From NCBI GenBank assembly GCA_002256985.1, contig NCGO01000015.1:1-64000 (forward strand): a stretch of 64,000 nucleotides of DNA, written 5' to 3'. The position numbers were made by a program, and so were the translations under genes. Shown piece by piece: positions 25,949 to 35,305 of this stretch. Each line of letters starts with the position of its first letter. The first letter of the stretch is position 1. The notes beneath the pieces are model-generated. The model was given only the letters and a program-made list of their open reading frames with translations. It was not told where the DNA came from and made no database searches. The stretch is from Novosphingobium sp. 28-62-57. GTDB taxonomy: Bacteria; Pseudomonadota; Alphaproteobacteria; Sphingomonadales; Sphingomonadaceae.

Positions 25949-26437
25949 ATGTCCGGCTTCCACAGATTTGCGCGCATTGCGGCGCTTGGCCTTGTCGGCT
26001 TGATCACCAGCGCAGCCGCGGCAAGTGCGCAAAGCGTCCCTTCATCCGAACCCATGGACTCGAGCCGCTATGTCTTTCAGCGCGTGGTCTATCAGAACTC
26101 GGGCGGCTATCCCGACGACAAGAGCTATGCCCAGCGGCTGCTGCGCAATATCGGCGCGCACGTGGCCGCCACTGATGGCAAAGTCGAAATCCGCGTGGTC
26201 AGCTTCGCCGCCGGGGCCAAGCTGTTCCTGATGGCCAAAGAGGATGCAGACCTTGCCAAGGGGCTGGACAGCTTGCGCGCAAAAGGCGTGAAGTTCCTGA
26301 TTTGCAACAATACGCTGCAAGGAATGAAGCTTAAGCCGACCGACCTCTATGGCGTCACTGAAGCAGATGTCGTGCCAAGCGGTGTGGCTGAAATCGCCCG
26401 GCTGCAAGGCATGGGTTTTGTCTATATCCATCCCTGA
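25949..26437 (+). CDS. Exported DsrE/DsrF-like sulfur-relay protein
   Basis: A 162-residue protein from ATG 25949, preceded by AGGAGAA; the longer open frame begins inside the cytochrome gene. A signal peptide runs to about residue 28 (ASAQS). The rest is a DsrE-like fold: RVVYQNSGGYPDD, IRVVSFAAGAKLFL and FLICNNTLQGM, where the cysteine corresponds to the sulfur-carrier position in this family. It ends with GVAEIARLQGMGFVYIHP. It lies 13 bases after the TsdA-like gene. Likely role: binding or moving sulfane sulfur in the periplasm. Confidence 0.83.
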   Translation: MSGFHRFARIAALGLVGLITSAAAASAQSVPSSEPMDSSRYVFQRVVYQNSGGYPDDKSYAQRLLRNIGAHVAATDGKVEIRVVSFAAGAKLFLMAKEDADLAKGLDSLRAKGVKFLICNNTLQGMKLKPTDLYGVTEADVVPSGVAEIARLQGMGFVYIHP

Positions 26438-26633
26438 CTAATCTGTGCGGGGTTTGGACCCTGCAATTGTTACTGCTGAAAAGACGCCCCCCTGCGCCGA
26501 TGGCGGAAAGCGGGAAGTTCGGTTAAGGTCCACTATCTGGCGTCCGTTAACCATACACGTCCATGATCAACCAGACGGCTGTTAAAGGAATTCAGCCGAA
26601 AACTGCTGGTTTGTGTTTAAAATCAAAGGCAAT

Positions 26634-26723
<90 letters not shown>

Positions 26724-26914
26724 ATGGTGCCAATCAGGGTGCCGCAAAGGGCGTTCCCGGTCGAGGAAGCGCGCCGTTAGCGCATGGTAGCGGGCTTGCC
26801 AAGCTAAAAGCGGCCAAGGTTCGCGATGGCATCACCACCGTGCGCCCGTTTGAGCCGATCGCCTTTGTTGGCGTAACGCTTGTGCGCGCTGCTGCGCGCT
26901 CCTATATCTGGGTC

Positions 26915-27295
26915 ATGGATCGTGCGAGCTTCTTTTCGTTTCAGGCCGGACGCGATATTTCGGCCCCTCCCGTCTCATCGGCGCGTTTTTCGATCGGAGA
27001 CGTGGTGCGCCATCGCATGTTCGGCTTTCGCGGGGTCGTGTTCGATGTCGATCCGGTCTTTGCCAATAGCGAAGAATGGTACGAATCGATTCCCGAAGAT
27101 ATCCGCCCACCGCGTGATCAACCGTTCTACCATCTTCTCGCCGAGAATGATGAGAGCAGCTATGTCGCCTACGTCAGCCAGCAGAACCTGCAGGGTGATG
27201 CCGATGCTGGCCCGGTCGAACACCCTTCGCTGGACGAAATGTTCGAAGGTTTCCGCAACGGACGCTATCGCCTCCGCCGCAGCCTGTCGCACTGA
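26915..27295 (+). CDS. hspQ: HspQ-like heat-shock / hemimethylated-DNA-binding protein
   Basis: A 126-residue protein from ATG 26915; the longer open frame above it is only the reverse of the tRNA-Ser gene. The core is FSIGDVVRHRMFGFRGVVFDVDP (about residues 25-47), then EWYESIPEDIRPPRDQPFYHLLAEN and SYVAYVSQQNL, all typical of the HspQ/YccV family. In E. coli HspQ is a small heat-shock protein that affects DnaA stability and is a Lon specificity factor. No strong ribosome site is visible, but no other start keeps the family N-terminus. Confidence 0.88.
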   Translation: MDRASFFSFQAGRDISAPPVSSARFSIGDVVRHRMFGFRGVVFDVDPVFANSEEWYESIPEDIRPPRDQPFYHLLAENDESSYVAYVSQQNLQGDADAGPVEHPSLDEMFEGFRNGRYRLRRSLSH

Positions 27296-27315
27296 TCTGT
27301 TATTTCTGCAAACCG

Positions 27316-27339
27316 ATGCCGGGGCGCGCTCCCCGGCAT
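27316..27339. terminator. Terminator hairpin between hspQ and ABC permease
   Basis: A 9-bp perfect stem ATGCCGGGG / CCCCGGCAT with a 6-base loop lies between two convergent genes. A modest T-rich tail follows on the plus strand, so it probably ends transcripts from both sides. Confidence 0.65.
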
Positions 27340-27340
27340 T

Positions 27341-28255
27341 TCAGTTCTTCAGCTTCCATCCCGAACGCAGCACGAAATAGACCCCTGCGCCTAGCGCGAG
27401 ATTCAGCACGCCCAGCCCGATGGCGCCTTGCAGCACGGCCATATTGCTGCTGCCAATATCGCTGCGCCCCAGAAAGCCGAAGCGGAAGCCCGAAATCACA
27501 TAGAAGATCGGGTTCAACCGGCTGACCGCCTGAAACGCCGGGGCCAGATTGTCGATCACATAGAACGTGCCTGAAAGCATCGACAGCGGCGTGATGACGA
27601 AGTTGGTCACCGCAGCGTTATGATCGAATTTTTCGGCCCAGATCGAGGTCAGCACGCCAATCAGCGCGAGCAGAATCGCCCCCATCAGGCCAAACCACAC
27701 CACCGCCCATGGATGTGCCATGGCCAGCGAAACGCCCGGCCACAGCAGCATTGCGCCGGCCACGGCAATTCCCACCAGCACCGCGCGCGTGACTGCCGCT
27801 CCGGTCAGGGCCAGCAGCAGCTCTCCGGTGGAGATTGGCGGCATCAGATAGTCCACGATCGTGCCCTGAATCTTGCCGCCCAGCATGCTGAAGCTGGAAT
27901 TTGCGAAGGAATTGTTGATCATCCCCATCGCAATCAGCCCCGGCGCGACAAAGCTGGCAAAGTTCACGCCCAGCACTTCGCGCCCTGCCCCATTCGCGCC
28001 GCCACCCAGCGCCAGCGTGAAAATCATCAGATAAAGTAGCGTTGTTACCGCCGGGGCCCAGATCGTCTGGGTCTGCACCTTGAAGAACCGGCGAACTTCC
28101 TTCATATAGAGAGTCCACAGCCCCAACCTGTTGAAGCCACGAAAAACCGGTTGCCCCGGCGGGGTGAAGGTTCCGGTGTTGCGGAAAACAGCCCCATCAC
28201 GGGGTTGAGGTTGCTCCCCACCGGCTAACGTTGGGGCTGAAGCTTGATCGACCAT
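27341..28255 (-). CDS. ABC-2 type transporter permease
   Basis: A 304-residue membrane protein from ATG 28255 (the frame continues to 28291). Six hydrophobic segments fit the ABC-2 fold; TIWAPAVTTLLYLMIF and the ABC-2 signature region SFANSSFSMLGGKIQG and VIDNLAPAFQAVSRLNPIFYVISGFR are recognisable. The family exports polysaccharides, lipids or drugs with a separate ATPase. No ATPase gene is adjacent, so the partner must be elsewhere or just not linked. Substrate unknown. Confidence 0.88.
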   Translation of the reverse strand: MVDQASAPTLAGGEQPQPRDGAVFRNTGTFTPPGQPVFRGFNRLGLWTLYMKEVRRFFKVQTQTIWAPAVTTLLYLMIFTLALGGGANGAGREVLGVNFASFVAPGLIAMGMINNSFANSSFSMLGGKIQGTIVDYLMPPISTGELLLALTGAAVTRAVLVGIAVAGAMLLWPGVSLAMAHPWAVVWFGLMGAILLALIGVLTSIWAEKFDHNAAVTNFVITPLSMLSGTFYVIDNLAPAFQAVSRLNPIFYVISGFRFGFLGRSDIGSSNMAVLQGAIGLGVLNLALGAGVYFVLRSGWKLKN

Positions 28256-28390
28256 GGCCGTGGCGGTATCGCGCCAACGCCAGCAAGGCAAGGCCCAGCA
28301 CGCGAAAGCTGCCGGGCCTGCGCAGTGCCGGTCATATGATGAATTTTACGCAGGCCGCATCTCCGTGGCCCTGAAGGACAGGTTTGAAGC

Positions 28391-29104
28391 ATGAGCTGGA
28401 CCGAAGAGCGGATCGAGAAACTGACGAAGATGTGGGAAGGCGGCTCTACCGCCAGCCAGATCGCCGAAGAACTGGGCGGTGTCAGCCGCAACGCCGTGAT
28501 TGGCAAGGCGCATCGCCTTGGCCTGAAAGCCCGCCCATCGCCGGTCAAGGCGAGCGAGAAGAGCGAATCCGCAACGGAAGCCCCGGCGCCAAAGGCACCG
28601 CGTGCCGCGCCTGCAGCCGCACCTCCGGCCGAGCCAAAGGTCGCCGCGCCGCGTCCTGCGCCAACGCCCCCGCCAACGCCAGCCCCGGCTCCGCGCGCTG
28701 CCGCTCCGGCTCCTGCGCCAGCACCTGAGGCAAAAGCCGCGTCTGATGCCCCTGTTGCGCCTGCGCAGCCGCGCATCGTCTCGGTCGGCCCCGGTGGCTT
28801 CCTGCGCCAAGGCCCTGGTGACCAGCAAGCCCCGATCCCGCCTGCGCCACCGCGCCGACTGGTGCCTGCACGCCCCAGCCCGGAAATCGCGGACAAGACC
28901 AGCCTGCTCGATCTCAACGATCGCATCTGCCGCTGGCCGATGGGCCATCCCGGGGAGCCGGACTTCCACTTCTGCGGTGATAAGGTGAACCCCGGGTTCC
29001 CCTATTGCGTTGACCATTGCGGACGTGCCTATCAGGCGCAATTGCCGCGCGGACATCGCCGCCCTCCCCCGCCGATGCCGTTTGGCGGCCCGCGCGTCCG
29101 CTGA
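28391..29104 (+). CDS. gcrA: GcrA cell cycle regulator
   Basis: A 237-residue protein. The N-terminal 45 residues (SWTEERIEKLTKMWEGG and GGVSRNAVIGKAHRLGL) are the GcrA DNA-binding domain. A long Pro/Ala-rich linker (about 55-160) separates it from the conserved C-terminal part with DRICRWPMGHPGEPDFHFCG and YCVDHCGRAYQ. GcrA acts with sigma70 at promoters with methylated GANTC sites in alphaproteobacterial cell-cycle control. The linker is longer than in Caulobacter GcrA. It starts at an ATG with GAAGGACAGG upstream. Confidence 0.95.
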   Translation: MSWTEERIEKLTKMWEGGSTASQIAEELGGVSRNAVIGKAHRLGLKARPSPVKASEKSESATEAPAPKAPRAAPAAAPPAEPKVAAPRPAPTPPPTPAPAPRAAAPAPAPAPEAKAASDAPVAPAQPRIVSVGPGGFLRQGPGDQQAPIPPAPPRRLVPARPSPEIADKTSLLDLNDRICRWPMGHPGEPDFHFCGDKVNPGFPYCVDHCGRAYQAQLPRGHRRPPPPMPFGGPRVR

Positions 29105-29162
29105 TCGCGCAGGCTGGCAACAAAACGTTATCTTGGACGCCCCATAAACCCGTATTTGTGCC

Positions 29163-29190
29163 GCGCCGCATGGTTAAAGCCATGCGGCGC
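29163..29190 (+). terminator. Hairpin downstream of gcrA
   Basis: A perfect 11-bp inverted repeat GCGCCGCATGG / CCATGCGGCGC with a 6-base loop TTAAAG, followed by TTGCCGTTCT. It is 60 bases after the gcrA stop and 18 before the next ATG, so it may end gcrA transcription or cover the next leader. Confidence 0.6.
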
Positions 29191-29207
29191 TTGCCGTTCT
29201 AAAAGCC

Positions 29208-30374
29208 ATGACAAACGATCCTTCTGCCCGCGGCTCCCGCTCTCGCCTGCTCAAATGGCTTGGCATTGCATCTGATGACGATATCGCCGACGAGGCTGTG
29301 CGGGCCGAAATTGCAAGCTTTCGCGATCCCAGCGCACGCGAGATCTGGCTCCCGGCCAAACGGCGCCTGCTGGCCAAAGTCGCCGATTTTCTGATCGATC
29401 ATGATCTGGAAGTCATGCCGTGGACTTTGGAAATCGCATATGACTGCGTGACCGGGGCCAACCCGCGTCTGGCCCAGCTGATCCTTGAACGGACCGAGCA
29501 AGGCCATGCTATCTCTCTGTCCTGGCTTGAAAAAGTGATGCGCGAAGAGCGGGGCGATGGCTCTGCAGAAATGCTCGCTGCGCTGATGTCACGCCTTGAG
29601 GAGAGCCTTGAGGATTTTGCCAGCACCACCAGCAGCGCGCGCACCGCCACCAGCGAATATGGCGCAGCGCTGCAGCAGCACGTTGATGATCTGGAACAGG
29701 TCAGCCGCGCAGGCGTGGTCATTACCGAACTGGCCGCGCTGGCCAAGGCGATGATGCACCGCACGCGAGAGATTGAGCACAATCTCGCCGAATCCGAACA
29801 ACGTGCGATGGCCCTGCAAAGCAGCCTCGATGAAGCGCGCCGAGTGGCCGATGAGGACCACCTGACCGGCCTGCCCAATCGCCGCGCCTTCGAAATGCTG
29901 CTCGACAAGGAACTGGCCACCGCATCGGCACAGGGCGAGCCGCTGTGCGTTGCCTTTGTCGATATCGATCACTTCAAGCGCATCAACGATTCCCACGGCC
30001 ATGCCGCAGGTGACAGGGTGCTGAAAATTGTGGCGGATACCCTTGCCCGCATTTCGGACGCACGCTGCCACGTCGCGCGTCATGGCGGCGAGGAATTTGC
30101 CGTTCTGTTCCGCGCGCTTACGATAGAAAAGGCATGGGATCGGCTGGATCAGGCGCGCGAGGAGATTGCCGAACGCCGACTTGTCAACCGCGCAACGGAC
30201 ATGCCGTTTGGCCGGATCACCTTCTCTGGCGGCATTGCCGATGTCTTTGCCTATCCCACCAAAGGTGAGGCCCTGCGCGCCGCTGACGAGGCGCTCTATG
30301 CCGCCAAACAGGCTGGCCGGAACCAGATCCTGCTTGCCGGGCAAGAGCCCCCGCCGCTCAAGGACGCAGCCTGA
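29208..30374 (+). CDS. GGDEF diguanylate cyclase
   Basis: A 388-residue soluble protein. The N-terminal half (about 1-205) is helical with a long coiled coil and no known sensor fold that I can name. The GGDEF domain follows: DHLTGLPNRR (217-226), VDIDHFKRIND and GGEEF (293-297), so it should make cyclic di-GMP. The expected inhibitory RxxD is not five residues upstream of GGEEF; RISD lies nine upstream, suggesting altered product feedback. No EAL domain. The gene stands alone between gcrA and a small protein gene. Confidence 0.9.
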   Translation: MTNDPSARGSRSRLLKWLGIASDDDIADEAVRAEIASFRDPSAREIWLPAKRRLLAKVADFLIDHDLEVMPWTLEIAYDCVTGANPRLAQLILERTEQGHAISLSWLEKVMREERGDGSAEMLAALMSRLEESLEDFASTTSSARTATSEYGAALQQHVDDLEQVSRAGVVITELAALAKAMMHRTREIEHNLAESEQRAMALQSSLDEARRVADEDHLTGLPNRRAFEMLLDKELATASAQGEPLCVAFVDIDHFKRINDSHGHAAGDRVLKIVADTLARISDARCHVARHGGEEFAVLFRALTIEKAWDRLDQAREEIAERRLVNRATDMPFGRITFSGGIADVFAYPTKGEALRAADEALYAAKQAGRNQILLAGQEPPPLKDAA

Positions 30375-30398
30375 CTTTCATCACGCTGCGTCTGGCAT

Positions 30399-30629
30399 TT
30401 ACCGGTATTGCGAATTCTGTGCGCGCTGAAAGGCAAAGCGCGCCACTTTGCCTTCAATGATGCTGGTGCGCAGCTTGATGCGCATTTCATCAGCGCCTTC
30501 TTCGCGGGTGCAGACCAGCCGCGTACCGCCTGAAGGCAGCGATTCGAGCGCGCTGATGGAAACGCCTGCCCCATCGCAACGGCTGCGGACAACGGCTTCG
30601 GTCAGGCTCAGGTTCATGGCACGGCTCAT
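30399..30629 (-). CDS. Conserved-looking small protein of unknown function
   Basis: A 76-residue protein with AAGGAG just upstream of its ATG, the best reason to call it real. The sequence has alternating polar and hydrophobic residues (MSRAMNLSLTEAVVRS, TRLVCTREEG, IIEGKVARFAFQ) with two cysteines and no membrane segment or signal. I do not recognise a family. It ends 25 bases after the end of the cyclase gene, convergent with it. Upstream, 30630-30890, I see no gene. Confidence 0.7.
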   Translation of the reverse strand: MSRAMNLSLTEAVVRSRCDGAGVSISALESLPSGGTRLVCTREEGADEMRIKLRTSIIEGKVARFAFQRAQNSQYR

Positions 30630-30890
30630 GGTCGGTACTCCTTCGAAAACAGGTCAGCGGGCGCAAGGCCACGGTCTGCATCGCCAACGCGCGCAGCTTC
30701 GCATCTTGGGAAAAGCTTGGACCAAACAGGATTGGTGCTGTGGTCCACAGGCGGTTCCCGATGCGTAAGCGGGAGCGCGAGGGTCTCTCAGCCGGAGGTG
30801 CCTACAATAGTGTGACCGCCGATGGTTTGCCCTGCACCTGAAATGGCGAAATAGCAAAGAGAAAGCGCACTGGCGCTGCGACGAAGAGGG

Positions 30891-31400
30891 TCAGTCCAGC
30901 ACTTGAAATTCGATTGAAGGCTGCATCGCCTTGACATGGCGTACCCATTCTTCGTGTCGCCAAGGGATCACTTCGCTATCAAAGTAAGCCTGCCGCTCCC
31001 CCGCCCGGTCATAAAGACTGACGGAATCATCGCTATCATATCGGCGTTCGATGCGAATATAGGCGATGTCGCACAGCGCTATTGCGCCATGGTCGCCGGG
31101 ATGGCGGGCGGTGCGGCCTTGCCACCACTCAAGCGTCCCAGCCGTTGTATCGATCCGGCTGCCCCGGCGCGTGTTGGCCAGCAACGGCCCGGCCCCACCG
31201 GCCAAGGCCAGCGCGCCCATGACTCCTGCCACCGGCACCAGCCACGGCGCGCACTCGCCGTCCTCGCTGCAATTGTCCTCGGGCCGCACGCTTTGGGATG
31301 CCACCAGAAACACGGCTCCCACCAGCGCCATCATCCACCAGCGAAAATCACGCCGGGCACTGCGTTCGAACAACAGGACAGATTCGGGCACGGCTTTCAC
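30891..31400 (-). CDS. Membrane protein of unknown function, two helices
   Basis: From GTG 31400, behind GAAGGTGGCAGG, the protein has 169 residues; the frame stays open to 31466. Two hydrophobic helices (WWMMALVGAVFLVAS and LVPVAGVMGALALAGGAGPLL) are separated by a short acidic loop with two cysteines. The C-terminal domain (about residues 85-169) begins TRRGSRIDTTAGTLEWW and looks like a small beta-rich cytoplasmic domain. I do not recognise it. It follows the pnp terminator on the same strand, so it has its own promoter. Confidence 0.65.
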   Translation of the reverse strand: MKAVPESVLLFERSARRDFRWWMMALVGAVFLVASQSVRPEDNCSEDGECAPWLVPVAGVMGALALAGGAGPLLANTRRGSRIDTTAGTLEWWQGRTARHPGDHGAIALCDIAYIRIERRYDSDDSVSLYDRAGERQAYFDSEVIPWRHEEWVRHVKAMQPSIEFQVLD

Positions 31401-31450
31401 CCTGCCACCTTCGCAGAAATTCCTCACCGCTTTGCAAACGCCGCGCACAT

Positions 31451-31481
31451 ACGAAAAAGGCCCCACCTTGCGGCGGGGCCT
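31451..31481 (-). terminator. Terminator of pnp
   Basis: On the minus strand the stem AGGCCCCGCC-GCAA-GGTGGGGCCT (31458-31481, one G-T pair) is followed by TTTTTCG, a standard Rho-independent terminator 28 bases after the pnp stop. Confidence 0.88.
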
Positions 31482-31508
31482 CGTTCATCTTGCAGCTTGC
31501 GCCGAACC

Positions 31509-33842
31509 TCAGTCGTCAGACTTGAGGAACGCAGGCATGTGATCCGGGGCCGGACCGTCTTCACGGTCACGGCCCTGTCCGCCTCTGGGACGATCCCCAC
31601 CTTCACGACGGGGACCACGGTCACCACCACCACGCGGACCGCGATCGCCACCACGGCCGCCGCCGGGGCCACGACGGTCGCCACGATCACCACCACGGTC
31701 CGGGCGGTCACCCTTGGGTTCGCGCGGCGGACGGGTGTCTTCCAGTTCGGCACCAGTTTCCTGATCGACAACGCGCATCGACAGGCGAACCTTGCCGCGC
31801 TGGTCGATTTCGAGGACCTTGACGTAAACGTCCTGGCCTTCCTTCACCACGTCGGTCGGCTTTTCCACGCGCTCGTTCTTCATTTCCGACACGTGGACGA
31901 GACCGTCCTTGCCACCCATGAAGTTCACGAAAGCGCCGAAATCAACGATGTTGACGACCTTGCCCTTGTAGACCTTGCCCGGTTCAGCTTCCTCGACAAT
32001 GCCGAGGATCCACTGGCGCGCCGCTTCGATCTGGGTCAGGTCCGAAGAGCTGATCTTGATCAAGCCTTCGTCATCAATGTCGACCTTCGCGCCGGTGGTG
32101 GCCACGATTTCGCGGATCACCTTGCCGCCGGTGCCGATGATGTCGCGGATCTTCGACTTGTCGATCTGCAGCGTCTCGATACGCGGAGCATGTGCCGAAA
32201 GCTCGGTGCGGGCTTCGCCCAGCGCCTTGGTCATCTCGTTCAGGATGTGCGCGCGGCCTTCCGAAGCCTGCTTCAAAGCAACTTCAAAGATTTCGCGCGT
32301 GATGCCTGCAACCTTGATGTCCATCTGCATCGTGGTGATGCCTTCAGACGTGCCGGCCACCTTGAAGTCCATGTCACCGAGGTGATCTTCATCGCCAAGG
32401 ATATCCGAAAGCACGGCGAACTTGTCGCCATCCAGGATCAGACCCATCGCGATGCCCGAAACCGGGCGCTTGATCGGCACACCGGCGTCCATCATCGAAA
32501 GGCAGCCACCGCAAACGGTCGCCATCGAGGACGAGCCATTGGACTCGGTGATGTCTGACAGAACGCGGATCGTGTAGGGGAATTCTTCCTTGGCAGGCAG
32601 CACCGGGTGCAGTGCGCGCCATGCCAGCTTGCCATGGCCCACTTCACGACGGCCCGGAGCGCCGAAACGTCCAACTTCGCCAACCGAATAGGGCGGGAAG
32701 TTATAGTGCAGCATGAAGTTTTCATACCGCAGGCCTTCCAGCCCGTCGATCATCTGCTCGGCGTCCTTGGTGCCCAGCGTGGTGGTGCAGATTGCCTGCG
32801 TTTCACCGCGCGTGAACAGCGAAGAACCGTGCGTGCGCGGCAGGAAACCGACCATCGCCTCGATCGGGCGAACCTGCGTCGTGGTGCGGCCATCGATGCG
32901 GGTGCCATCCTTCAGGATAGCGCCACGCACGATGTCGGCTTCCACCTTCTTCATCGTCTTCATGGCGACCATCTGGGTCTGCGCGCCTTCAGCAGCAAAC
33001 GCAGCCTTCGCCTTGGCGCGGGCTTCGTTCAGTGCGTTGGAACGGGCAGACTTGTCGGTCAGCTTGTAGGCTGCGGCAACATCGTCGCCGACCAGTTCCT
33101 TGAGCTTCTTCTTGATGTCGGCGGTGTTGTCCGACAGGTCGATGTCCCAAGGCTCCTTCGCGGCCTTTTCGGCCAGCTGGATGATCGCGCCGATGACCTT
33201 GCGGATTTCATCATGCGCAAACAGCACAGCGCCGAGCATTTCGTCTTCGCTCAGTTCCTTGGCTTCCGATTCCACCATCATCACGGCGGTGTCGGTGGCA
33301 GCCACGGTCAGGTCGAGACGACCTTCGGCCAGCGCCACGTCCTGCTTGGGGTTCAGCACATATTCGCCGTTGATATAGCCAACGCGCGCCGCGCCAATCG
33401 GACCCATGAACGGAACGCCCGAAATCGTGAGCGCAGCCGACGCTGCGATCATCGCAACGATATCGGGCTCAACTTCACCGTCATAGCTCAGAACCTGAGC
33501 GATAACATTGATTTCGTTATAGAAACCCTCGGGGAACAGCGGGCGGACCGGACGGTCGATCAGGCGGGAAACCAGCGTTTCCTTTTCCGTCGCGCCGCGC
33601 TCACGCTTGAAGAAGCCACCGGGAATGCGGCCAGCTGCAGAATACTTTTCCTGATAGTGAACGGTCAGCGGGAAGAAATCCTGCCCTTCCTTCACCGACT
33701 TGGCGGCAGTAACCGCGCACAGGACAACAGTTTCGCCATAAGTGGCAAGGACCGCGCCGTCAGCCTGACGGGCAACACGGCCGGTTTCCAGGGTGAGGGT
33801 CTTTCCGCCCCACTCCAGCGATACGGTTTTAACGTCGAACAT
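31509..33842 (-). CDS. pnp: Polyribonucleotide nucleotidyltransferase
   Basis: A 777-residue PNPase that degrades RNA from the 3' end with phosphate. Two RNase PH-like core domains are present, the second with the catalytic region [19 protein letters not shown] (Asp residues near 490-500), then a KH domain ([13 protein letters not shown], about 565) and an S1 domain ([16 protein letters not shown], about 635). The last 65 residues are a Gly/Arg/Asp-rich tail of RGG-like repeats, longer than in E. coli, probably for RNA or RNase E binding. It is downstream of rpsO, as in most proteobacteria. Confidence 0.97.
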   Translation of the reverse strand: MFDVKTVSLEWGGKTLTLETGRVARQADGAVLATYGETVVLCAVTAAKSVKEGQDFFPLTVHYQEKYSAAGRIPGGFFKRERGATEKETLVSRLIDRPVRPLFPEGFYNEINVIAQVLSYDGEVEPDIVAMIAASAALTISGVPFMGPIGAARVGYINGEYVLNPKQDVALAEGRLDLTVAATDTAVMMVESEAKELSEDEMLGAVLFAHDEIRKVIGAIIQLAEKAAKEPWDIDLSDNTADIKKKLKELVGDDVAAAYKLTDKSARSNALNEARAKAKAAFAAEGAQTQMVAMKTMKKVEADIVRGAILKDGTRIDGRTTTQVRPIEAMVGFLPRTHGSSLFTRGETQAICTTTLGTKDAEQMIDGLEGLRYENFMLHYNFPPYSVGEVGRFGAPGRREVGHGKLAWRALHPVLPAKEEFPYTIRVLSDITESNGSSSMATVCGGCLSMMDAGVPIKRPVSGIAMGLILDGDKFAVLSDILGDEDHLGDMDFKVAGTSEGITTMQMDIKVAGITREIFEVALKQASEGRAHILNEMTKALGEARTELSAHAPRIETLQIDKSKIRDIIGTGGKVIREIVATTGAKVDIDDEGLIKISSSDLTQIEAARQWILGIVEEAEPGKVYKGKVVNIVDFGAFVNFMGGKDGLVHVSEMKNERVEKPTDVVKEGQDVYVKVLEIDQRGKVRLSMRVVDQETGAELEDTRPPREPKGDRPDRGGDRGDRRGPGGGRGGDRGPRGGGDRGPRREGGDRPRGGQGRDREDGPAPDHMPAFLKSDD

Positions 33843-34107
33843 TTCATTTCCTTCAGCCCGCGCGCCCTATTGCGTGCGGGGTTTGCTGCCGGGGAATACC
33901 GTCCCGGTCCGGTGTGGGGCCGTTTGTCGTGCCCCGGAGGCTGTCCGCCGAATTGCAGACCAGCCAATTGAGAATGACCGCCCCCCGCGAAGGCAGGGGC
34001 CTCAGTCGTTTTACGCGGCCTCGTTGCTCTTGGCCGCATGAGAACCCCATCTGCATGGGGATAACGCAAAACGTAAACGGCCCGCCAAGGCGGGCCGAAC
34101 GTTTGCG
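33843..34107 (-). promoter_or_regulatory. pnp leader / rpsO-pnp intergenic region
   Basis: These 265 bases contain no gene. The part near rpsO holds the terminator hairpin at 34079-34096; the rest, rich in GC inverted repeats (for example around 33900-33950), is the pnp leader. In enterobacteria a folded pnp leader is cut by RNase III for autoregulation; whether the folds here do the same is an inference. Confidence 0.45.
34060..34096 (-). terminator. Hairpin downstream of rpsO
   Basis: The minus-strand RNA forms GGCCCGCC-TT-GGCGGGCC (34079-34096) a few bases after the rpsO stop, inside a larger imperfect repeat (AACGCAAA/TTTGCGTT). The following GTTTACGTTTTGCG is only partly T-rich, so some read-through into pnp is likely. 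Confidence 0.7.
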
Positions 34108-34377
34108 TTACTTACGAAGACCAAGCTTCTGGATCAGGTCGTTGTATCGACCCACGTCCTTCTTCTTCAGATAGTCGAGCAGCGAACGACGCTTGTTGAC
34201 CATCATCAGCAGGCCGCGACGCGAGTGGTTGTCCTTGTGGTTGGACTTGAAGTGCTCGGTCAGCGTCTGGATACGCGTGGTCAGGATCGCGACCTGGACT
34301 TCCGGCGAACCGGTGTCACCTTCGGCGCGCGCGTGCGTGGCGATAACTTCCTGCTTCTTTTCAGCGGTAATCGACAT
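34108..34377 (-). CDS. rpsO: 30S ribosomal protein S15
   Basis: An 89-residue protein of standard length with the S15 signatures [14 protein letters not shown] (19-32) and the RNA-binding stretch [22 protein letters not shown]. It binds the 16S rRNA central domain early in 30S assembly. It starts five bases after the truB stop and is followed by a hairpin and pnp, the usual truB-rpsO-pnp order. Confidence 0.98.
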   Translation of the reverse strand: MSITAEKKQEVIATHARAEGDTGSPEVQVAILTTRIQTLTEHFKSNHKDNHSRRGLLMMVNKRRSLLDYLKKKDVGRYNDLIQKLGLRK

Positions 34378-34382
34378 GTATT

Positions 34383-35303
34383 CTACTCCGCGACATCGGT
34401 GATGTTGAACCCCCGCGAGACCTTCAGGCTTCCGCCCGAAAGCTCCACCAGCGCCAGCGGCACTTGGCCAGCTTTCGCCCAGTAAAGCCCGTCATCGTGG
34501 GGCAATCCCGCCAGAACGCGGCCCTGTCGGACCGCCCTCGCCTGCTCGGGATCAAGGTTCAGAGCCGGGATGTCGACCAGCCCTGCCTGCAGCGGCAAGA
34601 GTATGTGTTCAAGGGCCGCGCCGTGGCCCACATCGTTCAGTTTGTCCAGCGAAATCGCCTGATCAATCCCGAACGGTCCGGCCTTCAAGCGGCGCAGCAT
34701 CGTGACATGGCCCACGGTGCCGAGCGCGCGGGCAATGTCGCGCGCGAGGCTGCGGATATAGGTTCCTTTGGAGACGTGAGCTTCCAACGTCGCATAGAGC
34801 TTGCCTGCATTCCACCAGGAACCGCCATAATCGAGGCTGTGAATTGTAACCTGCCGACTTTTGAGCGTCACCTCCTCGCCTGCCCTGGCGAGATCATAGG
34901 CACGCTTGCCGTCGACCTTGATCGCCGAGTAGGCAGGTGGAGTCTGCTCGATAGGCCCGACAAAGTCCGCCAGCACATCTTCGACATCCGCATCATCGAG
35001 ACTGCCAACGAGGCTCTCGACTTCCCGCACAACCTTGCCTTCAAGGTCAAGCGTGTCGGTCTCAATCCCGTAACACGTCGTAAACGCATAGACCTTGCTC
35101 GCGTCCAGCATCCGGCCACACAGCTTGGTCGCCTCTCCAACCGCGATGGGAAGCACACCGGTAGCCAATGGGTCAAGCGTGCCGCCGTGGCCAACCTTGC
35201 ATTTGCCAAAGCCCGCCTGCCGCAAGTTGCGCTTCACCGCCGCCACGGCCTGCGTCGAGCCAAGGCCGTGCGGTTTGTCGAGAATGATCCAACCGTCCAC
35301 CAT
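34383..35303 (-). CDS. truB: tRNA pseudouridine(55) synthase
   Basis: A 306-residue enzyme from ATG 35303; the frame runs on to 35366 but the inner ATG follows the protease gene stop by two bases and matches the family N-terminus ([16 protein letters not shown]). The catalytic Asp44 lies in [15 protein letters not shown]. It makes pseudouridine 55 in the T-loop of tRNAs. The C-terminal PUA-like part is short but present. Operon order M50 protease-truB-rpsO. Confidence 0.95.
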   Translation of the reverse strand: MVDGWIILDKPHGLGSTQAVAAVKRNLRQAGFGKCKVGHGGTLDPLATGVLPIAVGEATKLCGRMLDASKVYAFTTCYGIETDTLDLEGKVVREVESLVGSLDDADVEDVLADFVGPIEQTPPAYSAIKVDGKRAYDLARAGEEVTLKSRQVTIHSLDYGGSWWNAGKLYATLEAHVSKGTYIRSLARDIARALGTVGHVTMLRRLKAGPFGIDQAISLDKLNDVGHGAALEHILLPLQAGLVDIPALNLDPEQARAVRQGRVLAGLPHDDGLYWAKAGQVPLALVELSGGSLKVSRGFNITDVAE

Positions 35304-35305
35304 GC

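Noticed and set aside
31509-32558. Plus-strand open frame across the pnp C-terminus
   Set aside because: It is the shadow of the Gly/Arg-rich PNPase tail; Thr-rich runs come from reverse-reading GGT/CGT codons.
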